Assembly (NCBI GenBank): GCA_947034885.2
Contig: OX344751.2
Coordinates: 10,602,001 to 10,666,000, forward strand
From: Thuidium tamariscinum
Lineage: Eukaryota; Streptophyta; Bryopsida; Hypnales; Thuidiaceae
Length of the DNA: 64,000 nt
Direction: 5' to 3'
Part shown: positions 12,663-25,810 of the stretch, piece after piece
Layout of the letters: every line of letters starts with the position of its first letter
Numbering within the stretch: position 1 is the stretch's first letter
Program-made: the position numbers and the translations under genes
Notes under the pieces: model-generated
The model's database searches: none
What the model was told of the DNA's origin: nothing
What the model saw: only the letters and a program-made list of their open reading frames with translations

Positions 12663-13149
12663 TGTATACATCAAGGCCTAAACGAATTCCAATCTAGAGA
12701 TTCATTCTAGGATTTGCATGAAAATAGTTAGAAGTGAAATAAATATAAAGGGGTGGTGATTCCTTATATCTTAAATTTTTAAAAATAACTTAAAAAAGAT
12801 TTTGAAACAAATAAAATCTAACCATTGGCTCTTGGAAGACTACCATGGAGTCATAAATGGCTATTGTTTTTGTTGCTAAAACATCCAATTATACTGTAAA
12901 TTGGCCTTATGGATATTTGCTCTTGTCCAAAATATATAGAATTTAATACATCCAATGAAATAACACAACTCTTGGTCCTTCAATGATAGGCTCGATAAGT
13001 CTAATTGGTTCACTTTTAGTCTTCTAATAACAAACCATACTTAGTCAAACTCACTTCAAATTGAGTTGAAAAATCAACTCAATTGACAAATGGATGACAA
13101 TTACATTAACATTGCTATGTAGAATAAATAAACCAACATTGATTGAAGG

Positions 13150-15211
13150 TTTTAGTACACTAGGGTACATAAGGTATTTTTTGTCACTATTCTAAAATAT
13201 AGTGTTTAAGAATAACTTGAAAAATTTCAACAATTAATTCACATTGAACTTGAGATGGAGGCCAATTTTTCAAGGGAAAAAGCCACTTAGGCTACTTGAT
13301 TATCCACTTGAAGAAGAAATTTAAGAAGATCTTCAAGTGCTCAAAATCCAGAAATTTACACTAAACTATTGCTTTGTCATAGTGCATTATATATGCTAAA
13401 TTTAGATATTTCATTGAAAATTATTTTGACAATTTTTCATTTAAAAAAATATAATTTTATACAATCATAACAATAATTTTATTAAGTTCAAAGTATTATA
13501 GGATCTTATTTTTATTTTTTTTCAAATTTGGAGGTCAAAATTTTAGATTCAATTTTAAACATTCAATAGTATATTTTTAATTCATTATTTGTGGAAAAAA
13601 AGGGAAAAAAAGGGAAAAAAAGAAATAATATAATAGTTCAAATGTTAGTACAAATAGTGCAATTTTCATGCTAAACTAGTGCAAATTGAGCTTGCTAGGC
13701 CTCTATGTATTTGAATGGGATTTTCTATAGTGTAATGTATAATTATTGAAGAGCACATTCTTGACAATACAATAGATTTAGTATTATAAGCAATTTTTTC
13801 TAAGCAATATGTGATAAATTAAATTTAGCTTGGATATGTACAACATGATTAATATCTTATAATTTTAGATATATTCTACATAAAGATTGCAATAGAAAAA
13901 CAATATTTTTCTTGTGAATTTTTTTGCATAGAAATTATGAATAATTTTTATTGTCACTTAATACCTAAGCGGTCACTGTAACAAATTTAATAAGGTAAAA
14001 ATTAATTTATTATCTTTTAATAAATCATCTTTCTTTGATATAAAAACATATGGTTACCTTACCAAGGTTTTTATTTTGAGAAATCCTTCTCATGGATAGA
14101 CCACTCACAATCCCTAATTTAGGAAAAAATACTCTTTTAAAACCAAGAACTCTAAATAGTCCTTCTAATAGGAAGACCATTAGGAATTTCAAGGCATGTG
14201 AATATGGTACCATGATGGTGCATTGAAATGCAATTAAGTTAATTTGGTGTCAACCTCCATACTAACCTAATATAGATAAAATGATACTAAAATGACCTAT
14301 ATTATTAAGAATGTAGCTTTTGGTGTCAAAATGGCACCAAAACAATCTAGTCCAATTTTTTTGATGACTAGTTAGACCACTCATTCAATATAAAATGTAT
14401 GTGTTCATGTGTCAATGTGTCCATCTCCATGATGGTCCTTTAGTCAAGTATGTGATGAAGAAATGAAGATCATTGGCTTCAGAGTCTAGGAGCCTACCTT
14501 TTCATATACTATTAGTATGTCCTATGTTGTAGCCACAACCATTAATATGGCATTTGAATTTGCTACAAAGTGACACCTAACCTCACTTTAAATTTTCATA
14601 CCAATTTTTTAATCCCTTAGATATAGAAAATCATTTGCAGTACTAATATCAAACTTTAAAATTTATTGGCAACTACAAGTGGATTGATCTATTTTTAGAA
14701 TGACTACTTTGGACTTTAAAATGTGTAAAATAATTTGAACATGGGCTCATTCTAAAGAGAATAAAATTTGCTACAAAGTAATGTATTTAGATTGAGAAGA
14801 AGATTTAATATTAAAATTATAAAAAATTCTAGAGCGTGGATGGTCTAGGTAAAGAGACAAAGAGTCACTGGATAGGGAACTTTAGGTGAAGAGGTAGAGG
14901 CATGTGGTTTTTACCTCTTCTTAGTCTTTGTCTAGCAACAACCACTAGACTACTTGTCTTGTCCTTGGATTTGAGTTCTTTTTCTAATTTTTTTTCCAAT
15001 TGTATATCTTTTCTTCAGTTCATTTACTCTAGTATGTTCAATCAAGAATTTTGACTCTAAATTTGTGCCAAATCTTCCATTTATCTCATAATTTTGAAAT
15101 TTAACAATAAATCAATCACTATTGTAAGATTATTTTTTCACTAATTTTTGGTCCTAAAAATACATTAGAATAGTGACAAAAAATGCCTTATGTACCCTAG
15201 TGTGCTAAAAA
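13150..15211. mobile_element. ~2.06-kb element with ~50-bp terminal inverted repeats
   Basis: Positions 13150-13200 (containing ACACTAGGGTACATAAGG and 'ttttttgtcactattcta') recur inverted at 15163-15211 with only a few mismatches. The interior of about 2 kb has no reading frame of meaningful length, so this would be a non-autonomous or decayed DNA transposon. The termini contain CACTA. However, identity continues outside it (TTTTAGYA) and no 3-bp duplication is visible, so assignment to the CACTA superfamily is doubtful. Confidence 0.6.
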
Positions 15212-18179
15212 AAATGAACAAAAGATGCCAACTTTCTAAAATGTTATATTATTGTCCAGAGAGAATTTGCTTTGGATAAATGTTGGATTTTTGGCTGCAA
15301 TCTGATTCAACTAAGGATATGAAGAGATAAAATAATTTAAAAAGTAAGATGTACCACATCAACACAAAATAGATGCACCATTTGTTGCTTGAAAAGTCAC
15401 CTCATGCTCATAGGTATATGGTTTTAATCTCTATATATGAATGCTATGAATCAATATATGTATAATATACATAAGCTATATGTATCATACTTGGATAAAC
15501 CAAGTATAAATATCATATACAATATTATATAAATTGTATACAAAACCAAATAAAAACTATAAAATCTTTAGAAGTATAATTAAACTTTGAATAAGTGCCA
15601 TAGCCACTCCAAAATTGTAATTTAAGTATATCTTAACTTCATATATAGAAAGCTAATAATTTATTTTTCAATTTCTTTACATTTCAATGCAAAGAAGATA
15701 CTATTTGTAAATTATAGCCTATTGAAGTTGACACTTTTAATTTCAAAAGCAATTGTACATGACTTAAAAAATATAAATTACAAGTGAGATAGATTTTTGG
15801 CAAGTTATCAAAATAATAAATAATCCCTCCAAAATTTGGCTAAGGTATTATCTTTAAGTTATAGTTTGTTGAAATTAACACTCTTGATTTTAGAGGCAGC
15901 TTAACACTATTTCACTCCCAAACCTATAACTTCCTAACTCCAAACTAAGTAAGTAATGTTTCCATAGAAAACTAACAACACAATACATAAGCATATAAAA
16001 TTTCAAAGTTAAACACTCCTCCACCAAACACTTATAAGAGCCCAAATTTCTACCCTCAAGTTCTACAACAAACATTCTTCTCTCACTCCATCAAGCATAA
16101 TTTTCTCATACAAATTCCAAATCAAGCAAGACATGGATTTTTTCAATTACAAAGACAATAGAATATGTTCACAAAATTTCGTTTCAAAATTTATAGTATA
16201 CAATATACTATAGTTTTCTAAACATTCAACCCACACAAAATAACCATGAGAAGGGAAAAAAAATGACTCCCTTCCTTTTCTTCTACTTTATCTTCAACCT
16301 CCACCATACAAGGAGGTGAAATTTAGCCCATACCATAGCCACATGGCTCTTTGGTGATAATTGACAATTTTTCTTTTATCCTTTGTGGGAAATTCTAACT
16401 CCATCCTTGAGCTAGAACCTTTCACATGGGTTTTGATGGCAAATTTGAATGATATATGTTAGGGTGATCAAAATAAGTTCCTTCCAAGCAATGGACACTC
16501 AAATGATGTAATTTGTTCCTACAAAAGTTTAAAAGATAACTAAATATTATGAAAGTTAGTACGGTTTAAAGGTTATCAGTCAACTGATCAAATTTCAAAG
16601 GAATATGAATGTTAATCAAAGTTTTTTTTATCTAATCTCTAGATCTTTTATTTTATTTTTAAAATGGTACAATAAGTTGAATTTGGAATTTCCCTCAAAA
16701 GTTATGAAAGGATGAAAATTAACCCCTATTAAGCCTTTAAAATTTCATCTGCCATTTTAAAAATAGAAAATTAGTTCAATTTTGTCCCAAATTTTATCTT
16801 TGCCTTTCTAATGATTCTAGCTTTAATCTTAATTTTATTGGTTATTTTTGGTTATTTTTAGAAAAGTTCATCTAAATGGATTCCAAACTTTATCCACAAA
16901 TAATTCATTCAAAAATGAATAATTTTTAGAATGGAAAATGAATTTGGAATCCTATTTTGATTCTCTATAAGATTTCTAGATGGAAATTATTTTAGATAAT
17001 TTCCAAAAATTCTTAGTTAAAAGATTGTTTAATTTAATCTAATTATGGATATGAATCTAAACTATTGTTTTTAGGGTTTTAAAGGTTTTTAAGCAAAAAA
17101 TAAGAAGTTATATTTTTAACGTGGTAGAAGGTGAAAATTCTAACAAAAAAATTATTAATGGATGAAGTTTTGGTCAAAGTTTAGCAAAATAACTTTCATC
17201 CACAAATCTCATTGAGTGTTTTCAAATTTCTAATTAATCTAAAATTCTAATTCTTACTAAGATTTTAAGATTCCTTTATTTGATGCTTTTGGATGAATTT
17301 ATCAATTTCTCATCCAAAATTCAAATGAAGTTCATCTAACTTTAAAGGTTTAATTTTGATTGGGTTTCTGCATTGAAAGTTAATCTTTTGGTTTTCTTTA
17401 ATTCTAGGATTATTAGTTGGCGTTTTATTTTGTCTATTTGGCTTATTAGACCTAATAAAACAAAATCAACTAAAAGTCAAATACTAATTTCAAAAGAATA
17501 TTAAAAAATGATTAAATAATGTTTGATGGTAAAAATGATGGAATCAAATCACTTGCGGACACTTACCTTATTAAATGCAATTATTCTTCGGCCCAACCCA
17601 ATTTCCTTGTTCTACACTTTATTTGTAGGACTTGTTAGTTGGCTTTCAATTGAAAGCTTTATCTTTCATTTAGAAGGAAGATTGATGTGAAGCTAGCAAT
17701 TTAAGTCTTGGTATTTAATCTTTGTACTAGTTGTGAAATTATGAGAGAATAGAAGAGGATGAGTGTTCTTTATGACTTAGTCTTTGTACCACTTTTGTAT
17801 AAAACTTGAAAGAACAAAACATAAACAAATGTTTTGGAAATCTCACCTAAATTGTTTTGATTTGTTGATTTTGTCTTTGGTTTTGGCTCAATCTTTGGCT
17901 TTCAAATCAGTTCTCGTTCTCTCTTCTAGCCATTCGGCCCCCTTTCTCCCCATTCTATGACTACCATGTGTTGGCTAGCCATTGGGCCAACCTATGAGCC
18001 CTCAAGTTGGCACTTGGAACATTGGGTTTATTTTTCGTGAATGTTTTGCGAAATTTAGTTAAAATATACAAGAAAAATACATAAAAAGAATGTTAGGAGA
18101 GTTTTGGTAGCAGTCTCTACCAGAATGGTGAAGAAACATCTTAGAAGGTGGAAAATTCTTAATTCTAAGAATTTCCATC
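15212..18179. other. AT-rich intergenic stretch
   Basis: No supportable gene. At 17,440-17,470 the words 'cttattagacctaataaaac' appear, and a near inverse ('ttattaggcctaataagcc') recurs at 21,783-21,801 with similar flanks. Parts of this region therefore belong to the same repeat complex as the large inverted repeat that follows. From 17,560 the base composition becomes less AT-rich. Confidence 0.45.
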
Positions 18180-19108
18180 ATTCTAAGTCGTAGAAGTGAG
18201 TTCAAAGGAATATTTAGTAATTCTAAGAGATGTGAGAGTATGAGAGTTAGTCAGTCATAGTGTTTTTCTGTGCAAAATCAAACTTTTAGGAATGCACATG
18301 GCATACTGACTAAGCCAACAAAGTTTATTATAAGTTTAGAGAGTTTGCCAAAGTCTAAATCCAATTCTAGTATAAATTGGATTTGGAAGTAAAGCCTTTA
18401 CAACCAATTTTGAGAGTTGAAGTATCAAGACATTGAAGATGGTGGAATTGATAGTTGGAGACTACAAAGAAGTGTTGTAGGATAGGAGCAAACCAGGAGT
18501 GAACAAGAATCAAGCAATTGTCTAAGATTCTCGGGTATCGGGATTAAATTGTCCAATTGGACAAAGTAATTCTAAATTACTAAAAATAGACAAGTGCAAG
18601 GTAGTGTGTAACTTACACTTAGAATCTAGAAATGTCCTAGATGTTACCCAATTTATTTCGGATTTTTCCGGAATTCCATGTTGACTCCATGGGAAGTCAA
18701 CTACTGTACACATAAACATATTCGTAAATTCCTAGAAATGATGTATGTTGCGGTAAAACCTCACTAAAAATTAGGATAACTTTTTGTATGCTTAATAAGT
18801 TCTCAATCAAGTTTGAAGACATTCCGACATTCCCAACTACCAAAACCGGCACCGACATCGGATTTCAACAGAATTTACAAATTGGCGGTGGATTGACCGG
18901 CATACCAGGAGCGAATGATGTCCGATTGACGCAAATGGGGAGACGTTCCTTTCTCTCATAAACATTCCTAACAACCTTGGCTTGATAGATTCATCAAAAA
19001 GTGCAAATCCTAAAAGTTAGACTTTTAACTTTTAATTGGAGCTACCATAATTCCAATTTGGGTGCACAAACGGCCTAGGAGTGAGGGGTAAGGGGTCCTT
19101 TAGGCTAC

Positions 19109-19868
19109 GGGTGATTGCAAGAAACACTTGTCCTATTTTTTGTCCCCTTGACCTCCAACAGGTAGTTTTTTGCTCATAACTTTTGCATCGTTTGCCCTAT
19201 CAACTTGAAAGTTGGAATGAAGGTGCAAACAAAAGCTTTATATATTGTGTAATTTTTTCAGTTTTTTTAAAATTAGTTTACTATTTTTAAACTGACCCCG
19301 ATTGGCTGTCTACCTTGGCCATTTTGGGGGGTGGTTTAGTCCTATTTTTGACTCAAAAATCCGAATTTGAAGCCACAAATTGGACAAGTTGGAGTTCTAC
19401 TAACATTTCAAGGATTGACGGTGAGTTTTTGTAAAAATAATAAAATGTCTATTGTCCACATGGGGTCAAAGTGACCTTCCTTTGCACAAACTCTACGAAG
19501 CGGGACAAACCTTTTTAGAGGAATTTTTTCTTGCAATGTGTGTATAATTTTGTTTAGAAAAATGAATTTTCTTAAAGTAATTTTTTGATTTTTTTTTAAT
19601 TATTAAAAATAAAAAGGTCCACAAACCCTTTTTTCTGCTATTTTCTGCTCCTTGTGGCCTGTGAAGTACTTGTAGTAGTCCATAGTACTGCATAATACTG
19701 TATAGTGCTACACTGACGGCCCAAATTTGCAAGTGCCCAAAATCAACGGTTGAGATTTGCAGGCGCGCGTCAAACGCGCTGTACTGTGAGGATCGTGTAA
19801 TACTGCCAGTACTATGCCAAAAAACAGCATTTTGAGCCAAAAACGTGAAGTGTTTCTTGCAATCACCC
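19109..19868 (+). mobile_element. GGGTGATTGC TIR element, copy 1 (760 bp)
   Basis: The termini are a perfect inverted repeat GGGTGATTGCAAGAAACACT. CTAC flanks both sides (19105-19108 and 19869-19872). The related right arm of the big inverted repeat lacks the element. At the matching place (complement of 24,905-24,930) it reads directly from 'ttactag' into 'ttgaggtcttcta', which is a natural empty site and supports real insertion. The interior has no coding capacity. The superfamily is not recognised, since a 4-bp duplication with GGG ends is not a standard plant combination I can name. Confidence 0.75.
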
Positions 19869-20329
19869 CTACTTGAGGTCTTCTAAAGACAATGGCACAA
19901 ACGGATTTCTGTTTCGGGTTGTTCCCTAAAAGATAGAGAGGGTCAGCTCTTAGTTTGACTTTTTAATCATTAATTGTGGTTAATTAAAAGTGATTTTAGA
20001 AATATCTCTTGGAAATCAAAGATTGGATTTGGTCAAGATCTATTTCTTGTGTAAAAATTCATCTTTGGGCTAAAGAAAGACAATTTTCAAAATAACTTTT
20101 GGTTAATTTGCAAAATATCTAGGTAGATTAGGGATTTAGGATTAATTTCAAAATATCTTGGGTTAAGATTTTGGATTTGATTTGGCCAAGATTTTATTCG
20201 CTAAATGGGGGTGTTTTTAGAAATTTTACCATTAAATAAGTATTATTTTGAAATTACATTAAGGTTGTTTAGGGAAAAAATAACAAAGTGTTTTCATTGG
20301 CAACTTACTGGGGAGGGCCCGGCCACAGG

Positions 20330-20336
20330 TATATAG
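20330..20336 (+). promoter_or_regulatory. Possible TATA box in the LTR-like repeat
   Basis: TATATAG lies in a local GC-rich setting (20,310-20,350, 'gggcccggccacag' upstream). The inverted sister arm has TATAAAA at the corresponding place (complement of about 24,460). Conservation of a TATA-like word in both arms supports an LTR-type promoter, but the call rests on pattern alone. Confidence 0.35.
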
Positions 20337-20720
20337 GGGCCTCCCTTAAGGTTGCCAGTACCTTTTTCTTTCGTACACCGACACTTTATTCTTCTACTCT
20401 TATTTTGTGCTACCGACGTGGTCAGAGCGCCACTTGGACCAAAGATCTTGGCCAAGTATTGTTTTATGTTTTGTTATTGAACTTTGAAGGCTTAGGGCCC
20501 CTTCAATTGGTTCTTATTTTCTAATTTCGTGCTAAAGGCTAAGCCTCAATTTCTTGTTGGCTACTATTTGTGGAAATTCCAAGCATTGAACGCCAAAGTT
20601 TGGTTTAAACACTGTCATGTGTACCTCCTTTGGTGGCAAAATCTTGGAATACTAAGAAATTTTGAGGATTTAAAGTGAAAGTTTGGTTAAACACTATCAT
20701 GTGTACCTCCTTTTGCGATT

Positions 20721-23434
20721 AAAATTCTTAAAATATTATTGAAAATTCTAAACAGCAAAGCTTTGAACTCCAAATGCCAATTAAATTCAAAGCTATAAGG
20801 GAAAAATCTATTCAACCATCTTAGGCATTTCACGACTACCAAAACCTAGATGGTTAAAAGATTTTTTTGGATCAAAAGTCTTTGAACCCAACCACTACAA
20901 AACCATCTCCTTGTGTTGCTTAAGCATCTTGATATTTTTCATTCCATTTGTTTGTGCTCGTTAGATAGAAGTTAGCAACATATTTGAAAACCCAAAAACA
21001 TTAGAGTGATAGAACCTTTGATTAGAATTAGTTGTTAGTTATAGTAAAGCCAAGAAAACTAGAAATTAGAAGAATTGCAAGCAGCTAGCCACCATCGGAT
21101 TGAAGTAGCCAGCCAGCCAGCCAAAGGCAGTCAGGGCTCAAGCGAGAGGCAATCGGAGATCAATTGGAAGGCCAGGGGTCCGTTCGGGAAACCAGTTCGA
21201 GGAGCCAGTTGGGGTTTGTCCAGGCCATGAGGGTGGAAGTTGGAGTGCACAAAAAACTCACACTTTCTCATTTAAGTTCCAACATTCCAACTATCATTTA
21301 AGTGAGTTAATCATCACCTTACCAATTGATTTTTACAAATATTAGATTTTTGACCAAACCCAAAGAGTTGTAAAGAAAATTCACAACTCATAATTTCAAA
21401 TTTCCGTCAAGAATCTAACATTTGCAACATCTAATAGTCTTGATCAAATCTTTGCAAATCCAAACTCCATAGCCATTCTTTCTCTCCAAAACATTGCAAA
21501 CCATCTCGAAAGCAAGAATGAAGGGGGAATGAAGGGAATTAAGGGAATTAAGGTTGCGGAATCTTCACACGTGGAGAAACTTATATGAAAAAACTAATTT
21601 CCAAAGGAAGAACACTATAGAGTTTGGTTCTTTATTCTTGGGCTTTGACCTTTGAGAATAAAAAACTAATTTCTTTGGAATAACACTATTGAAATTGTTC
21701 TCGTTCTTTAGGAATGTTCTTTGTTCTTTGGTAGTTAGTTATTAATTAGATTCTTAGAAGGTTTGGATTTTTTTAATTTTGTTTTATTAGGCCTAATAAG
21801 CCAAAAAGGAAAAAACAAATTGACAACCAATTTTTTTAAGAATTAAAGAGAATTCAAAATTAATTAGATTTGAAAATATTTGATTATAATTTTTATTCAA
21901 ATTAATTAATTCCCTCTAATAAGCCAAAAGGAAAAGGACAAAATTGACAACCAATTTCTAGAAAAATTAAAAGAAATTTAAAAATTAATTAGATTCAAAA
22001 GGATTTAATTAGATTTTTTAGATTCTCTACTAATTAGTTTCCATTTGAGATTAGAAGAGAAGTTTACAAAGGAAAAAATAATAACAAACATTAAACAAAA
22101 TAACTAGAATTTTTAATTGATTTTCAAATTAGAATAAATTTACTTGTTAGGAATTTAGTTGTTTAAGTGGATTAAATTAATTTGTGTTATTTTCTAATTA
22201 CCAGGAAATTAGGAATTAAAAAGAAATATGCAATTAATTTAAGCTACATAACCATTAGTATTTTCTTTTCAACTAGGATAGATTTTTATTTCACCAACAA
22301 TAATTCTATTTTATCAACAACGTGAGAGAATATAATAGATTAGATGAAGAGCCACCATGATTTCAATGGCAAAAATGCAAGTGATTACATTCATATGATG
22401 ATGTTCGATGACGAGACGATGGAGATTTACGCCAAAGAGGTAAATTGTTTCCATTTAATTTTTATTTTCATTATATTGTTGCTAAGTTTCCTTTTACCAA
22501 ATGCTTGGAGGTAGGGTTAGTTAGAATTTCATACAATAGATCAGAATAGATAGAATAGAATAGTTAACATCTTAGATTAGAGTTAGATTAGAAAAGAAAG
22601 CTTTAACTATTAACTATTGAACCTTATTAGAGAAAATTAGCGACTAGAATACGTAATTGAAAGAGTTCATTGCTTGGAAGGCACTCTTGAAAACACCCAA
22701 TTAGAGAGAATATTTGATTAAACATAGAACTCGTGTGATAGATTTTAAGCTCAAGGGTGGAGTTAGAATCACTCACACAACCCCTCAATCATGTCCCTTT
22801 GTAGTCAACGGACAAATGTTAGAGTCCTACCTGTACCAGCCCTCCCCCTCTCAGGGCCACCTTTCATGTGAACTAGGCCGGTAGAGCTTAGAAGGGAGAA
22901 CTACATTGAGGAATCACTCACGACACTTCCGTATAGAGCTGATGGGTGGAAAAATATTGAGTAAGAGAAGCACACATAATGGTTCTCTTGAAGTTTGACC
23001 AATCTCCACCAATCCCCTTATCCACTGATATCGGTGAAACTTGAATTCTATCTTCTCCACTCACCAAAGCCAGCAAGATAATTGGTGGAAGCTTCATATC
23101 GTCTTATTGGTTTCCTACCAGCCTGGTTCACATGGAAGGTGGCCCTCATTCCCGATTGTTTTCGATAGTTTCCAATATTCTTGGCAATTGAATGAACACT
23201 CCAACTACTAGGCCTTCCTCAATGGAAAAAATCAAACCCCTGTAGTCCTCTCCCAATAGAAAAATTGGACAATTAGACTTGTAAACATTGACCTCTTATA
23301 CATTAGCTTATAGAAATTGAGCAAACTTTGAGAAACTATCCTAATAATCTAACAAAGAACTAACTTTATAAAAAAATTAGAAAATGAAAAAACAAACTAA
23401 GAGCATTAATTGTTATGGATTTTTGACATATAAA
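20721..23434. other. Spacer between the arms of the large inverted repeat
   Basis: There is no supportable gene. A GC-richer island at 21,090-21,240 begins with a fourfold AGCC run ('gtagccagccagccagcc'). Positions 22,320-22,440 hold a Kozak-like 'gccaccATG' followed by a frame that stops after 13 codons and an 'AAAGAGGTAAAT' donor-like word. This is suggestive but not enough to call a gene. Confidence 0.4.
22853..23146. repeat. Short inverted repeat, 31-bp arms
   Basis: AGGGCCACCTTTCATGTGAA... at 22853-22883 is mirrored at 23115-23146 with about four mismatches. The arms are about 230 bases apart. No flanking duplication is visible. It could be a decayed MITE or a recombination product of the surrounding repeat. 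Confidence 0.5.
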
Positions 23435-23437
23435 AAG

Positions 23438-23653
23438 CATTAGTAGAAACCCCCGTTTAATGTGACAAGGCCTAATTTTTCTTGACGGATTTTACTAGGT
23501 ATCAAAAGTAACAACCCAAATTTTTATGTCAACAAAAACGTTCAACACAACATCAATGTTGACATAAAAACACGGATTGTTACTTTTGATGCCTAGCAAA
23601 ATCCATCAAGAAAAATTAGGCCTTGTTACATTAAATGGGGGTTTCTACTAGTG
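23438..23653. mobile_element. CACTA-like foldback MITE (216 bp)
   Basis: The right end, read inward on the minus strand, is CACTAGTAGAAACCCCCATT; the left end is CATTAGTAGAAACCCCCGTT. The arms stay complementary for about 90 bases. AAG flanks both sides (23435-23437 and 23654-23656), the 3-bp duplication expected of CACTA (En/Spm) elements. It has no coding capacity and would depend on an autonomous CACTA transposase (inference). Confidence 0.8.
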
Positions 23654-23879
23654 AAGGCTAGCAAACTTTAAAGGAGATGAAGCAATGAGTGACAATTCTT
23701 AGAGCAAGCTTTTCTAATTCTTGCACACATGGAAAAGAGGGTAGGATTAATGAATTTTTGGCTTTAAATAAGCCACCAACAAGGATGGTTTTCACAATTT
23801 TAATTTTAGCAAAGTCAAAGCTTTGCCATGTGGAGGCAACCACATGTTAGCTTTGCTGTGCAAGGCCCCCCCAGGTGTC

Positions 23880-25810
23880 AATGGTACCAAAGGAGGTACA
23901 CATGACATTGTTTAAACCAAATTTCAACACAAAATTTTCAAAATTTCAAAGGAAGTACCCAATTAAATGCCAAAGGATGTACACATGACAATGTTTAATT
24001 GAACTTTAGTATTTTAAAATCAAATATCTGTTAAGTTATACAATGAATTTTGAGTTAGAGAATTAGTCTAAACACTTTTGGCAAAGTCAAGCCTTGCTGC
24101 CTTAAGTGTATTAGTAGAAAATGTTGTTACAAGTACCACGAGATGTTAGTTTGGAAATTCTCAATGCAAATTGAAATCTTGGAGGTCTATCTATTCTTTC
24201 TAAACTCTTTGAAAACACAAATTTTTGAGGATTAGCCTCTAATACTTAAACAAAATAAAATGAAAATGCCTTGAAGGAACCTTCCGCTCCTTCAAAGTGA
24301 AAAAATAGTAAAGAAATGGTATTTCAATTGAATGAATAACACAAAGTGAGAGAAATAATACTTCACTTCTGCTGGTAGCACAATACAAATGGAATGAGAG
24401 CAAAATATTGTTACATGAGAATGAGGGTATTAAGTATTGACAACCTTGAGGAAGGGTTTTTTATACTTACTCTAAGCCTCCCTTTGGTAAGTTGTTGGTG
24501 AATTATCTTTTACTTTCAATCTATAAATATATGCTAAACTACCCTAATGTAATTGCAAAATAATTTCTGTTTAATGAAAAAAAGCTCTAGAAGCCTCTCC
24601 ATTTAGCTATTTGATCTTAGCCAAATCAAATCCAAGATCTTTTTCCAAAGATCTTTTGAAATTAACCCTAATTAACTTAGATATTTAATACTTAACCCAA
24701 AGATATTTCTAAATTGATTTTTTTAAGTTCAAAATTGGCTTCTTACACAAGAAATAAGATCTTGACCAAATCAAATTTTTGATTTTCTAAAAGATATTTG
24801 TGTAAAATTAACTTTGAATTACCACTAATTACGATAAAAAAGACAAATTAAGAATTGATCCTCTCTATTTTTGGGGAATAACTTGAAATCAAAAATTGTC
24901 TACACCATTGCATTTAGAAGACCTCAACTAGTAAATGAGACCCTAGACACCTACTTTTAAGGCCGTTTGTGAGCATAAATCAACTCACGATAATTCCAAA
25001 GAAAAATCAAAACTTTAACTTTTGGAATTAGCACTTTAAAAATAATCTATGATGCTTGGGTTGTTATGAATGTTTGTAGGAGTAAGTAATATCCCCTTAT
25101 TTTCTTTGTTTGGACACCGTTAACTCTTAATACGCCGGTTAACCCGTTACCAATTTATAAATTCTCTTGGAAATTGATATTGGTGTTGATTTTGGTAGTT
25201 AGGAGTGTGAAAATGTCTTCAAATTTGACAAGGAGTTTTCTCAACATGCAAAATACTACCTTAATTTTTAGTGAGATTTTATCACAACATATGTAATTTC
25301 TAAGAATTTACAAGCTATTGCTAAGATGTTGACTTCCCATAGAGTCAATGTGGAATTGAGAAAAATCCAAAATCATTTGAGTAAATTCTAGGACATTTTT
25401 AGATTCTAAATGTAAGTCCATACTTACTTATATTTGTCTAATTTTAGTAATTTTGGAATATTGTTCGCCCAATGGACAAATTAATTCCCAATATTAGGGA
25501 ATCTTGGATAATTGATAATCATGTTGATCTTCTAGCATGCTTCTACCCTAAAAGCACCTCTTTGTTTATTCTTACACCTTTTCTTCCATCTCTATAATTA
25601 GATTTATACCTCAAATCTCAAGTTCCTACAATGTTTTTGATTAACAAATTCAAATCTTCTATGAATTGGATTTTGACATTATTGACTCTTTAAACTTAAA
25701 ATAAACTCAATTACTTAGCCAATTTATCAAATGCATTTCCATAGTCTAACTTTTGCATCAACATGACACTAAGAGTGGCTTACTCTCACATCCTCACTTC
25801 TCTTGAAATA
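23880..25810 (-). repeat. Right arm of the large inverted, LTR-like repeat pair
   Basis: Reverse-complement partner of 18,180-20,720. It lacks the 760-bp insertion and is clearly diverged, with many substitutions and small indels, so the duplication is old. The segment 23,885-24,000 contains two copies of 'aaaggaKgtacacatgaca', paralleling the tandem pair at 20,610-20,720 in the left arm. It carries no coding region. Confidence 0.55.

Larger units (their letters stand above)
18180..20720 (+). repeat. Left arm of a large inverted, LTR-like repeat pair
   Basis: This ~2.5-kb block (including a 760-bp insertion at 19109-19868) is matched in reverse order and opposite strand by about 23,880-25,810. 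Paired landmarks are 'cccatgggaagtcaac' / 'gttgacttcccatag', 'cacaaacggccta' / 'aaggccgtttgtg', 'gtggttaattaaaag' / its diverged counterpart near 24,815, 'ttgtgctaccgacg' / 'ctggtagcacaa', and 'catgtgtacctcctttgg' / 'ccaaaggaggtacacatg'. The TATATAG at about 20,330 followed by ~400 bases of repeat resembles the promoter/R-U5 part of an LTR. I infer a solo or rearranged LTR, but no primer-binding site or reverse transcriptase is present. Confidence 0.55.

Noticed and set aside
21097-21120. AGCC tetranucleotide run as a microsatellite marker or coding repeat
   Set aside because: Only about four units, with stops in the surrounding frames. Too short to call a feature.
22360-22440. Kozak-like ATG followed by a donor-like GTAAAT, possible first exon
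   Set aside because: The frame from the ATG stops after 13 codons, and no matching downstream exon is seen.
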